Shown here piece by piece: positions 57,701-64,000 of a stretch of DNA of 64,000 bases (position 1 is the first letter of the stretch; the number at the start of each line of letters is the position of its first letter). This DNA is from Hydrogenophaga sp. RAC07 (GTDB taxonomy: Bacteria; Pseudomonadota; Gammaproteobacteria; Burkholderiales; Burkholderiaceae_C). A model generated the notes under the pieces. It saw only the letters and a program-made list of their open reading frames with translations, did not search any database and was not told the origin of the DNA. The position numbers were made by a program, and so were the translations under genes. The stretch is from contig NZ_CP016449.1 in the NCBI RefSeq assembly GCF_001713375.1, forward strand, positions 434,001 to 498,000. The letters are read 5' to 3'.

Positions 57701-58829
57701 GGCCACCGCCGAGCTGGGCGTCCAGGTTGGAGAGCGTCCAGCGCGCGCCGCGCTGCTCCAGATCGGCCTGCAGGCTTTGCAGCGGCAGGCGCTGCTTGTC
57801 CGCGGGGCCGGGCACAGCGTTGGTCAGCCGCACCTGCGCGCGCCAGGCGTCGCCATCGGGTTGCGCCACCACCGTGCCGCTGAGTTCGGTCACCGGCGCT
57901 TGCGGCCAGAGCGCGGCGAGGTTGAGCCGGTTCATGCGCGCGTTGACCGTCTCGATCGGCTGGGTCTTCCAGGGGCGGATGCGCGCGGAGGCGTCGAGCA
58001 CCGGCGTGTCGGATGTGCTGGTGGTGATGCTGGCCGTGGCGTCCAGTGCCGCGTCGGACTCGGCGAGCTGGCCCGTGACTTTGGCGATGGCCTTGAGCAC
58101 CAGGTCCTCGCCGCCGGGCACGGTGGCTTTCACGTCCCCCTGCGCGTCCACCCGCAGCGGCATCGGCGCCTGCGCGCCCAGCACCGCCTGGATCTGGTAC
58201 AGCCCGCCGGCCACCTGCAGGTTCTCCAGATCGAGCTGGTGCGCGTCCGCCACCCCCAGGTTCCACAGGCTGTCGGCCGGTCGGTAGCGGTACTGGCCCT
58301 TCAGGCCGCTGAGCGAGAGTTCCTGTTTGCCGTCGAGCACCAGTTCGCCCACCGACCACGGCAGCGTGATGGCCATGGGCAGGGTGATGGGTTGCAGCGG
58401 CTCCACAGGTGTGGGCGGGCGGCGGTCGGTGATCTGCAGGCGGCCGATGTCGAACTGAGACAGGCGCAGGCCGCGCGCGAGCAGGGCGTCGAGCCAGAAG
58501 CGGTTGTCCAGCGCGATGCGCACGCCGGTGGCCTGCACGATGAGTTCGTCGCGTTGCCATTGCAGCCGCCCGATCTCGCCGCCGTTGCGCAGGCTGCCAG
58601 TCACCTCGGCCACGCTGAGCGTGCCCGCGCTCTGGCCTTGCCTGGCCATGTAGCCCTGGCCCCAGCCGATGGCCAGCGCCAGCGACCCTGCCGTGCCGGC
58701 CCACACCCACGCCGCCAGGGCCACCGACAGCAAGACCCCCAGCAGCCCGACGGGCAACCAGAGCGCGACCCTGCGCCAGACGCCGCGTGTGCGCTTCGGG
58801 TGTTGCGGGGCTGGGGTCTCGGCGTTCAT
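54735..58829 (-). CDS. tamB: Translocation and assembly module subunit TamB
   Basis: TamB spans the periplasm from the inner membrane to TamA and is thought to help autotransporter assembly and phospholipid transport. The 1364-residue protein has an N-terminal membrane anchor (about 20-45), a very long repetitive beta-rich body typical of the AsmA/YhdP/VPS13-like repeating-groove family, and the C-terminal DUF490/TamB domain (about the last 330 residues, with VRTERGSYRAYGQRL and LSYERSLAGALG). It lies 7 bp after tamA, the usual pair. Confidence 0.95.
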   Translation of the reverse strand: MNAETPAPQHPKRTRGVWRRVALWLPVGLLGVLLSVALAAWVWAGTAGSLALAIGWGQGYMARQGQSAGTLSVAEVTGSLRNGGEIGRLQWQRDELIVQATGVRIALDNRFWLDALLARGLRLSQFDIGRLQITDRRPPTPVEPLQPITLPMAITLPWSVGELVLDGKQELSLSGLKGQYRYRPADSLWNLGVADAHQLDLENLQVAGGLYQIQAVLGAQAPMPLRVDAQGDVKATVPGGEDLVLKAIAKVTGQLAESDAALDATASITTSTSDTPVLDASARIRPWKTQPIETVNARMNRLNLAALWPQAPVTELSGTVVAQPDGDAWRAQVRLTNAVPGPADKQRLPLQSLQADLEQRGARWTLSNLDAQLGGGRVQGQGWRQTAASPLGNFQGELKASRINPAALWSSIAPAALDGTFSARAVNAESANPAIDLSAVVKPSGTQPKAGQLAGLRLRDLNLQGRWTPSPDNAALGVLDLRTLSAGMADATLDGQGQLDVGARSFDGRLALKLPGAQGDWQGRAAHAQGKGELNLALDDASRVLAWVKSLQTLPVVGPLLRAQLEAQPGLQLEGSARLGATWDGGLGVLGYPAPLTGATTPAPPRVQARLQSPRLTVTRGSPARAADPATGTAAVVGTLQTLSLANLNLQASGQPHLLDITATGQAEQGPWRGTLDTQGRLQLGSAQRPDIDSGRLDLSRLQLRATDSARKDRVVDWTLQSVAALGLRWQDARSAINLTADAGQLRLQPSFSNRVGGAPAATPATTAPMTLAWDQLSWQKGALMTRGQLTGLPLSWVDAFTTAEGAKSGPLSQAGLGGDVVFDGSWNLLLPADAATPPRLSAQLQRRSGDLSVQTDGAFDENTTSTQRLQTGIKEARLSVTTQGANVQASLRWDTERLGQATAELGTTLSPPGGDQTAWHWAPDAPLRGTITANLPQVGVWSALAPPGWRVRGTLTASATLSGTRANPLWNGTLQADQLALRSIVNGISFSRGELRATLAGERITIDRFYLQGRGGVESGGTLLASGTTEFRRVTVDGVSQRQPYINLQATATKLRVSSRADRRLTLSGQLQAELVGTALQIRGALRADSALFVLPDESTPSLGADVVVRGTETALETPGAFRVRPDVLIDIDLGDDFQVSGQGLQTRLAGKINVRSTPELPTPRVLGDVRTERGSYRAYGQRLTIENGVLRFTGPYDNPTLDITAVRPNSSQRVGVQISGTAQVPRVRLFSDPELPDSEKLAWLVLGRPASGAGAEAAVLQQAALALLAGRDGRLDGGLASALGLDELSITGSATNADGSAASAALTLGKRLSNNLYLSYERSLAGALGTVSIFYDVTRRLTVRARAGEENALDLIFTIQYD

Positions 58830-58836
58830 CGAGACC

Positions 58837-60882
58837 TCAGAAAGTGAAGCCGACGTTCAGGTGCAGGCGCAGGCGTTTGGTTTCCAGCCCGTAGGCCAGG
58901 TCCAGCTGCAGCGGACCCACCGGGCTGTTGTAGCGCACGCCGGTGCCCACGCCCCACAGGGGTTTGAGGTCGCCCGCGCGGTCGGCCACGGCGCCGCCGT
59001 CGATGAACAGCACGCTTTCCACCGGCGAGCGGCCGTTGGCGTTGAAGATCGGGCGCTGCCACTCCAGGCTGACCACGCCCTTGTAGCGCCCGGGCAGCAC
59101 GCTGCCGTCCGGCTGGCGCACGCCGATGTCGCGCAGGCCGTAGCCGCGCACGGTGGCGTCTCCTCCGGTGAGGAACAGCTGGGTGTCGGGAATGGCGGCG
59201 CTGCGCTTGGCCAGCACCGCGCCGCCTTCCACGCGCAGCGCGAGGCGGCCCTGGTTGGTGCGGTTGTTCAACACCTTCAGTTCGCGCGCTTCACCCGGCT
59301 TGGCCTCGGGTGGGGGCGAGCGGTCGCCCAGCGGCCAGTAACCCAGCCAGCGCGCCTGCGTGCGGGTGAAGGGCAGGCGGGTGGTGCCCAGCGTGTAGCC
59401 CACACCCAGCTCCACCGCCAGGCCGTGGCCCGAGTTGGGCGAAATCGGGTCGTCAAAGCGGCGGCGCGTCCAGGCGTAGTTGGCGGTGATCGACGAGTTC
59501 GCCTCGGCCGTGCGCAGGGTCTGCGTGGCTTCGTTGAACACACTGGCGCGGTCGTACTGCAAATAGAAACTGCGGTCGTATTCGATGCCGATTTGCGACT
59601 GGCCCGCGCGCAGCCGCTGGCTGGTGGTGATGTTGAAGTCATCCTGCTCCTGCAGCCAGCGACCGCCGGCAATCCAGCGCCAGCCGTCGTTGCTGGGCGG
59701 AGAGCTCCAGTCGGTGCTGGCAAGCTGGTCCACGCGCTCGACCTTGAGCGCACTCACCGCGCGCCAGCCGATGCCCGGCACGCTGTGGTGCGTGTGCTCG
59801 ATCGACAGCCGCGCACCGCTGTCGGTGCTGCCACCCACACCGAGCACCAGCTTCTGGCGCAGGCTCTCGCGCAGCTGCACCTTCACCGGGAGGGACTCGC
59901 CGTCCATGCTGGGCTCCACGAACACGAAGGCCGAGTCGTAGTAACCGCTCTCGATCAGGCGCTGCTGCGCGGCCTGCAAGCGGGCCAGGTCGTAGTCGCT
60001 GCCCGGCACCACGCCCGACAGGCGCACCAGCCGTTCCACCGTGACCTTGTCGTAGCGCTGCGCGCCTTCCACCACCACCTCGCCCATCTGGAAGGCGCGG
60101 CCCGAGTCGAGTTCGATGTAGAGGTTGGCCTGGCGGTTGTCGGCGTCGATGTCGGCCAGGCTGTTCTGCACCCGGCCTGCGGGATAGCGCCGTGCGATCA
60201 GCGCGCGCAGCGCTGCGTCCTTGGTGCGGTCCCAGTCGCTCTGCGAAAACGGCAGGCCCTGCATCACGCTCACCTCGCGCTGGATCGTGTCGCGCTGCTC
60301 GCTGGCCTCGGGCGCGGTGGCGATGTCGCCCACAAAGGACACGTTCACCGAGGCCACCCGGGTGATCGGGCCGGGCGAGACGCGGATGGTCACCGTGCCC
60401 AGGGGGCGGTTGCTGGTGCCATTGGTGGCAGCGGCATCGGCAGCCACGGTCAGGGCAGGCGGCCCGATCACGTCCACCACCGGCGAAAAATAGCCCAGCG
60501 TGGCCAGCAGTTCGCGCAGGTTGGCGGGGGCCGCGGCCAGCAACCGGGTGAGTTCGTTGGCGTCGAGGTTGCGCAGCAGGCGAAAGCGCTGCAGTTCGAG
60601 GTGGCGCAGCAAGAACTCACGCACCTCGTCGGGCGCCTGCAGGTCGATTTCGAAGCGGGGCTCGGCTGGGGGACGGGGTGTCCGGGGGGTGGTGCGGTCG
60701 CGGGGGGTGGGTGCCGCAGGCGCATCGGCATCGGCCGCATCCACCGCATCCTGCAAGGCGCTGGCCGCGGGTGCCACAGGCGCTTCCACGGCTTGTGCGC
60801 GTGCAGGCGGTGGGCACCACAGCGCGGCGCAAAGCAGAAGAGACCCCGCCCAAGGGGCGGAGTCCGGAACAGAACAGGTCAT
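58837..60882 (-). CDS. tamA: Translocation and assembly module subunit TamA (Omp85 family)
   Basis: The 681-residue outer-membrane protein has a signal sequence (about 1-30), a Pro/Arg low-complexity spacer (about 45-70), POTRA domains (about 75-310, one containing RVQNSLADIDADNRQANLYIEL), and a C-terminal Omp85 beta-barrel ending in aromatic LHLNVGFTF, the typical BAM-recognised last strand. The barrel GGDATVRGYGLRDIG matches the Omp85 VRGY/F motif. It starts 4 bp from the upstream VWA gene. Confidence 0.95.
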   Translation of the reverse strand: MTCSVPDSAPWAGSLLLCAALWCPPPARAQAVEAPVAPAASALQDAVDAADADAPAAPTPRDRTTPRTPRPPAEPRFEIDLQAPDEVREFLLRHLELQRFRLLRNLDANELTRLLAAAPANLRELLATLGYFSPVVDVIGPPALTVAADAAATNGTSNRPLGTVTIRVSPGPITRVASVNVSFVGDIATAPEASEQRDTIQREVSVMQGLPFSQSDWDRTKDAALRALIARRYPAGRVQNSLADIDADNRQANLYIELDSGRAFQMGEVVVEGAQRYDKVTVERLVRLSGVVPGSDYDLARLQAAQQRLIESGYYDSAFVFVEPSMDGESLPVKVQLRESLRQKLVLGVGGSTDSGARLSIEHTHHSVPGIGWRAVSALKVERVDQLASTDWSSPPSNDGWRWIAGGRWLQEQDDFNITTSQRLRAGQSQIGIEYDRSFYLQYDRASVFNEATQTLRTAEANSSITANYAWTRRRFDDPISPNSGHGLAVELGVGYTLGTTRLPFTRTQARWLGYWPLGDRSPPPEAKPGEARELKVLNNRTNQGRLALRVEGGAVLAKRSAAIPDTQLFLTGGDATVRGYGLRDIGVRQPDGSVLPGRYKGVVSLEWQRPIFNANGRSPVESVLFIDGGAVADRAGDLKPLWGVGTGVRYNSPVGPLQLDLAYGLETKRLRLHLNVGFTF

Positions 60883-60886
60883 GCAG

Positions 60887-62074
60887 TTATTTGGAGAGCA
60901 ATCTCATCGTGTCTTCCAGCCCCTTCAAGGTCAGCGGGAACATGCGCTGGCTCATGAGTTGCTGGACCACGCTGATGCTCTGTCGATACTGCCACACGCC
61001 CTGAGGTTCCGGATTGATCCATGCATATTTGGGAAATGCGTGCGTGAGGCGCTGCAACCACTCGGCGCCGGCCTCCTCGTTGTTGTATTCCACGCTGCCG
61101 CCAGGTTGCAATATTTCGTAAGGACTCATGGTCGCGTCGCCCACGAAGATCAGCTTGTAGTCCTTGTTGTACTTGCGGATGATGTCCCAGGTGGGGAACT
61201 TCTCGGCGTAGCGGCGGCGGTTGTTCTTCCACATGAAGTCGTAGACGCAGTTGTGGAAGTAATAAAAATCGAGGTGCTTGAATTCGCCCTTGACGGCCGA
61301 AAACAGCTCCTCCACCCGCTGGATGTGTTCGTCCATGGTGCCGCCCACGTCCATGAGCAGCAGCACCTTCACGTTGTTGTGCCGCTCCGGGATCATCTTG
61401 ATGTCCAGGTAGCCGGCGTTCGCCGCCGTGGCGCGGATGGTGTCGGGCAGGTCCAGCTCGAACTCGTTGCCCTCGCGCGCGAACTTGCGCAGGCGGCGCA
61501 GCGCCACCTTGATGTTGCGTGTGCCGAGTTCCTGTGTGTCGTCGTAGTCGCGGTAGGCGCGCTGCTCCCAGACCTTCACACCGCTCTTGTTGCCGCCCTT
61601 GCCGCCGATGCGCACACCTTGCGGGTTCTGCCCGCTGTTGCCGAACGGCGAGGTGCCACCGGTGCCGATCCACTTGCTGCCACCTTCGTGGCGCTCCTTC
61701 TGCTCTTCGAGCCGCTTCTTCAGCGTCTCCATGAGCTCGTCCCAGTCCATCTTGGGCGCGTTGGCCTTCTGCTCCTCGGACAGGATGCGCTCCATCTCCT
61801 GGCGCAACCAGTCGGCCGGGATGGGCTTGGTGAAGTCCGCGATCATCTCCACGCCCTTGAAGTAGGCGGCGAAAGCGCGGTCGAACTTGTCGTAGTGCTT
61901 CTCGTCCTTCACCAGCGCCGTGCGCGCCAGGAAGTAGAAGTCGTCCATGCTGCAGGCATCGGGGTTGCGCGGCCCGACAACGTCGGCCTGCAACGCTTCC
62001 AGCAGCATCAGGTACTCCTTGACGGAGACCGGCAGCTTGGCCGAACGCAGGGTGTAGAAGAAGTCGATCAGCAT
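60887..62074 (-). CDS. VWA-domain CoxE-like protein
   Basis: The 395-residue protein has an N-terminal helical part, a Gly/Lys-rich middle segment (HEGGSKWIGTGG and IGGKGGNKSG), and a C-terminal von Willebrand A-type domain. The first MIDAS segment reads DVGGTM where a standard DxSxS would be expected, as in many CoxE-like proteins. Such VWA proteins work with MoxR AAA+ ATPases in metal insertion or complex activation. A moxR gene lies about 1.5 kb upstream in the same orientation, here separated from it by a GNAT and a vapBC module. tamA starts 4 bp downstream. Confidence 0.9.
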   Translation of the reverse strand: MLIDFFYTLRSAKLPVSVKEYLMLLEALQADVVGPRNPDACSMDDFYFLARTALVKDEKHYDKFDRAFAAYFKGVEMIADFTKPIPADWLRQEMERILSEEQKANAPKMDWDELMETLKKRLEEQKERHEGGSKWIGTGGTSPFGNSGQNPQGVRIGGKGGNKSGVKVWEQRAYRDYDDTQELGTRNIKVALRRLRKFAREGNEFELDLPDTIRATAANAGYLDIKMIPERHNNVKVLLLMDVGGTMDEHIQRVEELFSAVKGEFKHLDFYYFHNCVYDFMWKNNRRRYAEKFPTWDIIRKYNKDYKLIFVGDATMSPYEILQPGGSVEYNNEEAGAEWLQRLTHAFPKYAWINPEPQGVWQYRQSISVVQQLMSQRMFPLTLKGLEDTMRLLSK

Positions 62075-62096
62075 GGGGGTTTCCTGTCAGCTCTGC

Positions 62097-62495
62097 TCAG
62101 AGCCAGTCCTCGACCTTGAGGCCGGGCACGCGCTGGAATTCCCGGACGTTGTGGGTGATGAGCGTGAGCTTGAGCGCGCGCGCGTGGGCCGCTATCCACA
62201 GGTCGTTCGGGCCGATGGGTTGCCCCGCTGCGCGCAGCGCCGCCCGGATCTCGCCGTAGTGGATCGCAACCTCGGCACCGAGCGGCAGCACGTTCAGTGC
62301 GCCAAGGATGCGATCGAACGTGTCGCGCAACTGGGCCTTCAGCGGTTTAAGGGCGGCCCCGTAGGCCAATTCCCCGCGGGTGACCACGGAAATCCCCGCT
62401 TCGTCAGCACCCAGTTTGGTCGCCCGCTTGATCAAGGTCTCGCTTGAGCCCCGGATGAGGTGGCTGACGGTGTCGGTGTCCAACAGGTATTTCAT
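62097..62495 (-). CDS. vapC: Type II toxin VapC (PIN-domain ribonuclease)
   Basis: The 132-residue PIN protein shows the acidic catalytic set: DTDTVSHLI (Asp at the first strand), SVVTRGELAYG (Glu), PNDLWIAAHA (Asp), and LITHNVREFQRV near the C-terminus. VapC toxins cut tRNA or rRNA. It overlaps the antitoxin gene by 4 bp (ATGA), the standard coupling for this type. Its start is ATG 62495. Confidence 0.92.
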   Translation of the reverse strand: MKYLLDTDTVSHLIRGSSETLIKRATKLGADEAGISVVTRGELAYGAALKPLKAQLRDTFDRILGALNVLPLGAEVAIHYGEIRAALRAAGQPIGPNDLWIAAHARALKLTLITHNVREFQRVPGLKVEDWL

Positions 62496-62887
62496 GACCG
62501 GCGCTTCCCGGCCACTTTGGTGCTTGGGGATTTTTTGGCCGTCGCTGAGCGACGAGACGATGGGCGTGTTGGCGTTGGTTCGTCGCTGGACAGCCATGAC
62601 CAATCGAGCTCCCGGAGCTCGCCCTGATCGGCGCGAACCTCGGCCATCACGGCGTCCCACTGGGCTGCTTCTTCCTTGCTGAGTGGCGGCAAGTCGGCCA
62701 TGACCTCGCGCAGCGTGGGTCGGCGCGGGCGCAGAATCACTTCGTCTCCGCGACGCAGGATTTCCACCGTCTTGTCGTTGAAGCGAAATGCCTTGGGCAG
62801 GCGCACTGCCTGGCTGTTGCCGGAGGTGAAAACGGTCGTGAACTGGCTGGGCATGGCCAATTGCTCAGCTTTCAGGGGTTTGTTCAT
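62492..62887 (-). CDS. vapB: VapB-type antitoxin with basic C-terminal tail
   Basis: The 131-residue protein has an AbrB/SpoVT-like DNA-binding N-terminus (TTVFTSGNSQAVRLPKAFRF) and the toxin-binding region (EEAAQWDAVMAEVRADQG). Usual VapB antitoxins are about 75-80 residues; this one has an extra Ser/Lys/Arg-rich tail (after about residue 100) of unclear role. It overlaps vapC. An inverted repeat at 62908-62930 lies about 20 bp upstream. Confidence 0.88.
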   Translation of the reverse strand: MNKPLKAEQLAMPSQFTTVFTSGNSQAVRLPKAFRFNDKTVEILRRGDEVILRPRRPTLREVMADLPPLSKEEAAQWDAVMAEVRADQGELRELDWSWLSSDEPTPTRPSSRRSATAKKSPSTKVAGKRRS

Positions 62888-62907
62888 TCAAGCCTCCAGT
62901 GTAGTGC

Positions 62908-62930
62908 TGTATATCCTGAAAGTATATACA
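62908..62930. promoter_or_regulatory. Inverted repeat upstream of vapBC (probable operator)
   Basis: TGTATAT (62908-62914) and ATATACA (62924-62930) are perfect 7-bp arms with a 9-bp spacer, in the 50-bp gap before vapB. VapBC systems bind such palindromes to repress themselves; this is the obvious site. It is the most A/T-rich spot in this part of the window. Confidence 0.65.
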
Positions 62931-62937
62931 CAGGGAG

Positions 62938-63531
62938 CTATGCGTGTCGGTCGAGCAGGTACTGCAACTGCGCCTTCGCCTCCGGCCACTCACCCGCGCG
63001 CATGCTGTACATCACCGTGTCGCGGATGGTGCCGTCGCGGCGCAGGGCGTGGCCGCGGATGACGCCGTCTTTTTTCGCACCGAGCCGCTCAATGGCTTGT
63101 TGCGACGCGAAGTTGAAGTTGTCGGTGCGCCAGCCCACCACATGGCAGCCCAGGGTGTCGAAGGCGTGGCCCATCATGAGCAGCTTGCAGGTGGTGTTCA
63201 CATGGCTGCGCTGCGCGCTTTTGGCGTACCAGGTGTAGCCGATCTCCACGCGTTTCACCGCCGGCAGGATGTCGTGGAAGCTGGTGCTGCCGAGCACTTT
63301 GCCGGAGGCTTCTTCGGTCACGGCAAATGCGAAACGGTGGCCCTCTTCGCGCATCTTCAGCGCGGTCTCGATGTAGCTGCGTGTCTCCTGGGGCTCGGGC
63401 ACCGAGGTGATGCGCAGCTTCCACAACTCGCCGTCGGCGGCAGCCGCGCTGAGGCCTGGTTCGTGGTCCAGCGAGAGCGGGACCAGGGCAATGCCGTTGT
63501 TGCGCAGGGTGACGGGTTCGACGAAGGCCAT
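62938..63531 (-). CDS. GNAT-family N-acetyltransferase (RimJ/RimL-like)
   Basis: The 197-residue protein has TRSYIETALKMREEG, the FAFAVTEEASGKVLGSTSF strands, EIGYTWYAKSAQRSHVNT for acetyl-CoA binding, and AIERLGAKKDGVIRGH. This resembles the RimJ/RimL-type GNAT group. Substrate unknown. It lies 11 bp after moxR and 50 bp before vapB, inside the moxR-to-VWA interval. Confidence 0.92.
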   Translation of the reverse strand: MAFVEPVTLRNNGIALVPLSLDHEPGLSAAAADGELWKLRITSVPEPQETRSYIETALKMREEGHRFAFAVTEEASGKVLGSTSFHDILPAVKRVEIGYTWYAKSAQRSHVNTTCKLLMMGHAFDTLGCHVVGWRTDNFNFASQQAIERLGAKKDGVIRGHALRRDGTIRDTVMYSMRAGEWPEAKAQLQYLLDRHA

Positions 63532-63542
63532 GGCGGTTGCGC

Positions 63543-64000
63543 TCAGCGGTTGCGCTGGTTCATGAACACCAGTTTTTCAAACAAAGTCGTGTCCTGCTCG
63601 TTCTTGAGCAAAGCGCCCACCAGCGGCGGGATGCTGACCTTGCTGTCGGCGCTTTGCAGGGCTTCGAGCGGGATGTCTTCGGCCATCAGCAGCTTGAGCC
63701 AGTCGAGCAGCTCGGAGGTGCTGGGTTTCTTCTTCAGGCCGGGCAGGTTGCGCACGTCGTAGAAGGTCTTCATGGCCGCAGCCAGCAGCTCTTTCTTGAG
63801 GCTGGGGAAGTGCACGTCCACGATGCGCTGCATGGTCTCGGCGTCGGGGAACTTGATGTAGTGGAAAAAGCAGCGGCGCAAAAACGCGTCGGGCAGCTCT
63901 TTCTCGTTGTTGGAGGTGATGAACACCAGCGGGCGGTGTTTGGCGCGCACCAGCTCGCGTGTCTCGTAGCAATAGAACTCCATGCGGTCGAGTTCGCGCA
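63543..64000 (-). CDS. MoxR-family AAA+ ATPase (C-terminal part; continues beyond the window)
   Basis: The visible C-terminal ~150 residues include RPLVFITSNNEKELPDAFLR and RCFFHYIKFPDAE, the sensor/arginine-finger and lid segments of MoxR-type AAA+ proteins. Walker A and B must lie beyond 64000, since the frame stays open to the edge. MoxR ATPases act with VWA proteins such as the one at 60887-62074. Confidence 0.88.
   Translation of the reverse strand, partial: RELDRMEFYCYETRELVRAKHRPLVFITSNNEKELPDAFLRRCFFHYIKFPDAETMQRIVDVHFPSLKKELLAAAMKTFYDVRNLPGLKKKPSTSELLDWLKLLMAEDIPLEALQSADSKVSIPPLVGALLKNEQDTTLFEKLVFMNQRNR

Noticed and set aside
1..64000. CRISPR array, prophage, insertion sequence or integron
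   Set aside because: No regularly spaced repeats, no cas, transposase, integrase or phage structural genes were seen.

Overview
The window is a 64-kb piece of a high-G+C betaproteobacterial chromosome. A complete division/cell-wall (dcw) cluster, a one-cysteine DksA of the CEET type, an ATCase paired with a dihydroorotase-like partner that lacks metal-binding histidines, and several GC-rich hairpin repeats all point to Burkholderiales, most probably Comamonadaceae (Hydrogenophaga/Acidovorax-like). The genus is an inference; there is no rRNA here. The region is almost all core chromosome. I see no prophage, insertion sequence or CRISPR array.

Layout. 0.1-4.5 kb: dksA, a large STAS-like protein of unknown role, and the hslV-hslU protease. 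4.5-23.8 kb: the dcw cluster in canonical order (mraZ rsmH ftsL ftsI murE murF mraY murD ftsW murG murC ddlB ftsQ ftsA ftsZ lpxC). It is tightly overlapped and starts at four 10-bp-spaced AAGTG repeats that look like the MraZ operator. A pair of inverted structured repeats lies between ftsZ and lpxC, and a small membrane-protein gene follows lpxC. 23.8-31.9 kb, minus strand: a PAS sensor with no output domain, ruvC, a CdsA-like enzyme, a PlsC-like acyltransferase, mtgA, a TonB-like protein, an RNase II-type exonuclease and a YqiA-like esterase. 31.9-41.8 kb: rodA, a 3-hydroxyisobutyrate-dehydrogenase-like enzyme, tldD, phrB (minus), then yqgE-ruvX-pyrR-pyrB-pyrX-plsC. 41.7-49 kb, accessory metabolism: an AcoR-like regulator divergent from a PQQ/heme c alcohol dehydrogenase, a GST, two copper-related genes and a PepSY membrane protein. 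The dehydrogenase and both copper genes each carry a single-base frameshift. 48.6-52 kb: divergent iron-type ABC ATPase and permease around a Fur-box-like sequence, and a lipoprotein. 52-54.7 kb: a VOC protein, a DUF883-like protein, tRNA-Arg(CCU), and a LysR regulator divergent from an azoreductase. 54.7-64 kb, minus strand: a run that reads moxR, GNAT, vapB, vapC, VWA, tamA, tamB in transcription order.

How the genes work together. Most of the window serves envelope growth. The dcw genes make lipid II and the divisome; rodA and mtgA add wall-synthesis enzymes; lpxC commits to lipid A; the PlsC- and CdsA-like proteins feed phospholipid synthesis; TamA/TamB handle outer-membrane assembly and lipid transport. 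The pyr genes form an ATCase complex with a PyrR-type regulator.

Most worth a second look: (1) two ~100-bp inverted elements between ftsZ and lpxC whose stems differ in sequence but stay paired while the unpaired segments are conserved; (2) a dispersed hairpin repeat translated as the N-terminus of PyrR; (3) three single-base frameshifts clustered within 2.5 kb; (4) a vapBC module inside the moxR-VWA-tamAB run; (5) a ~70-residue acidic insertion in MurD. I did not find a clearly new multi-gene system.
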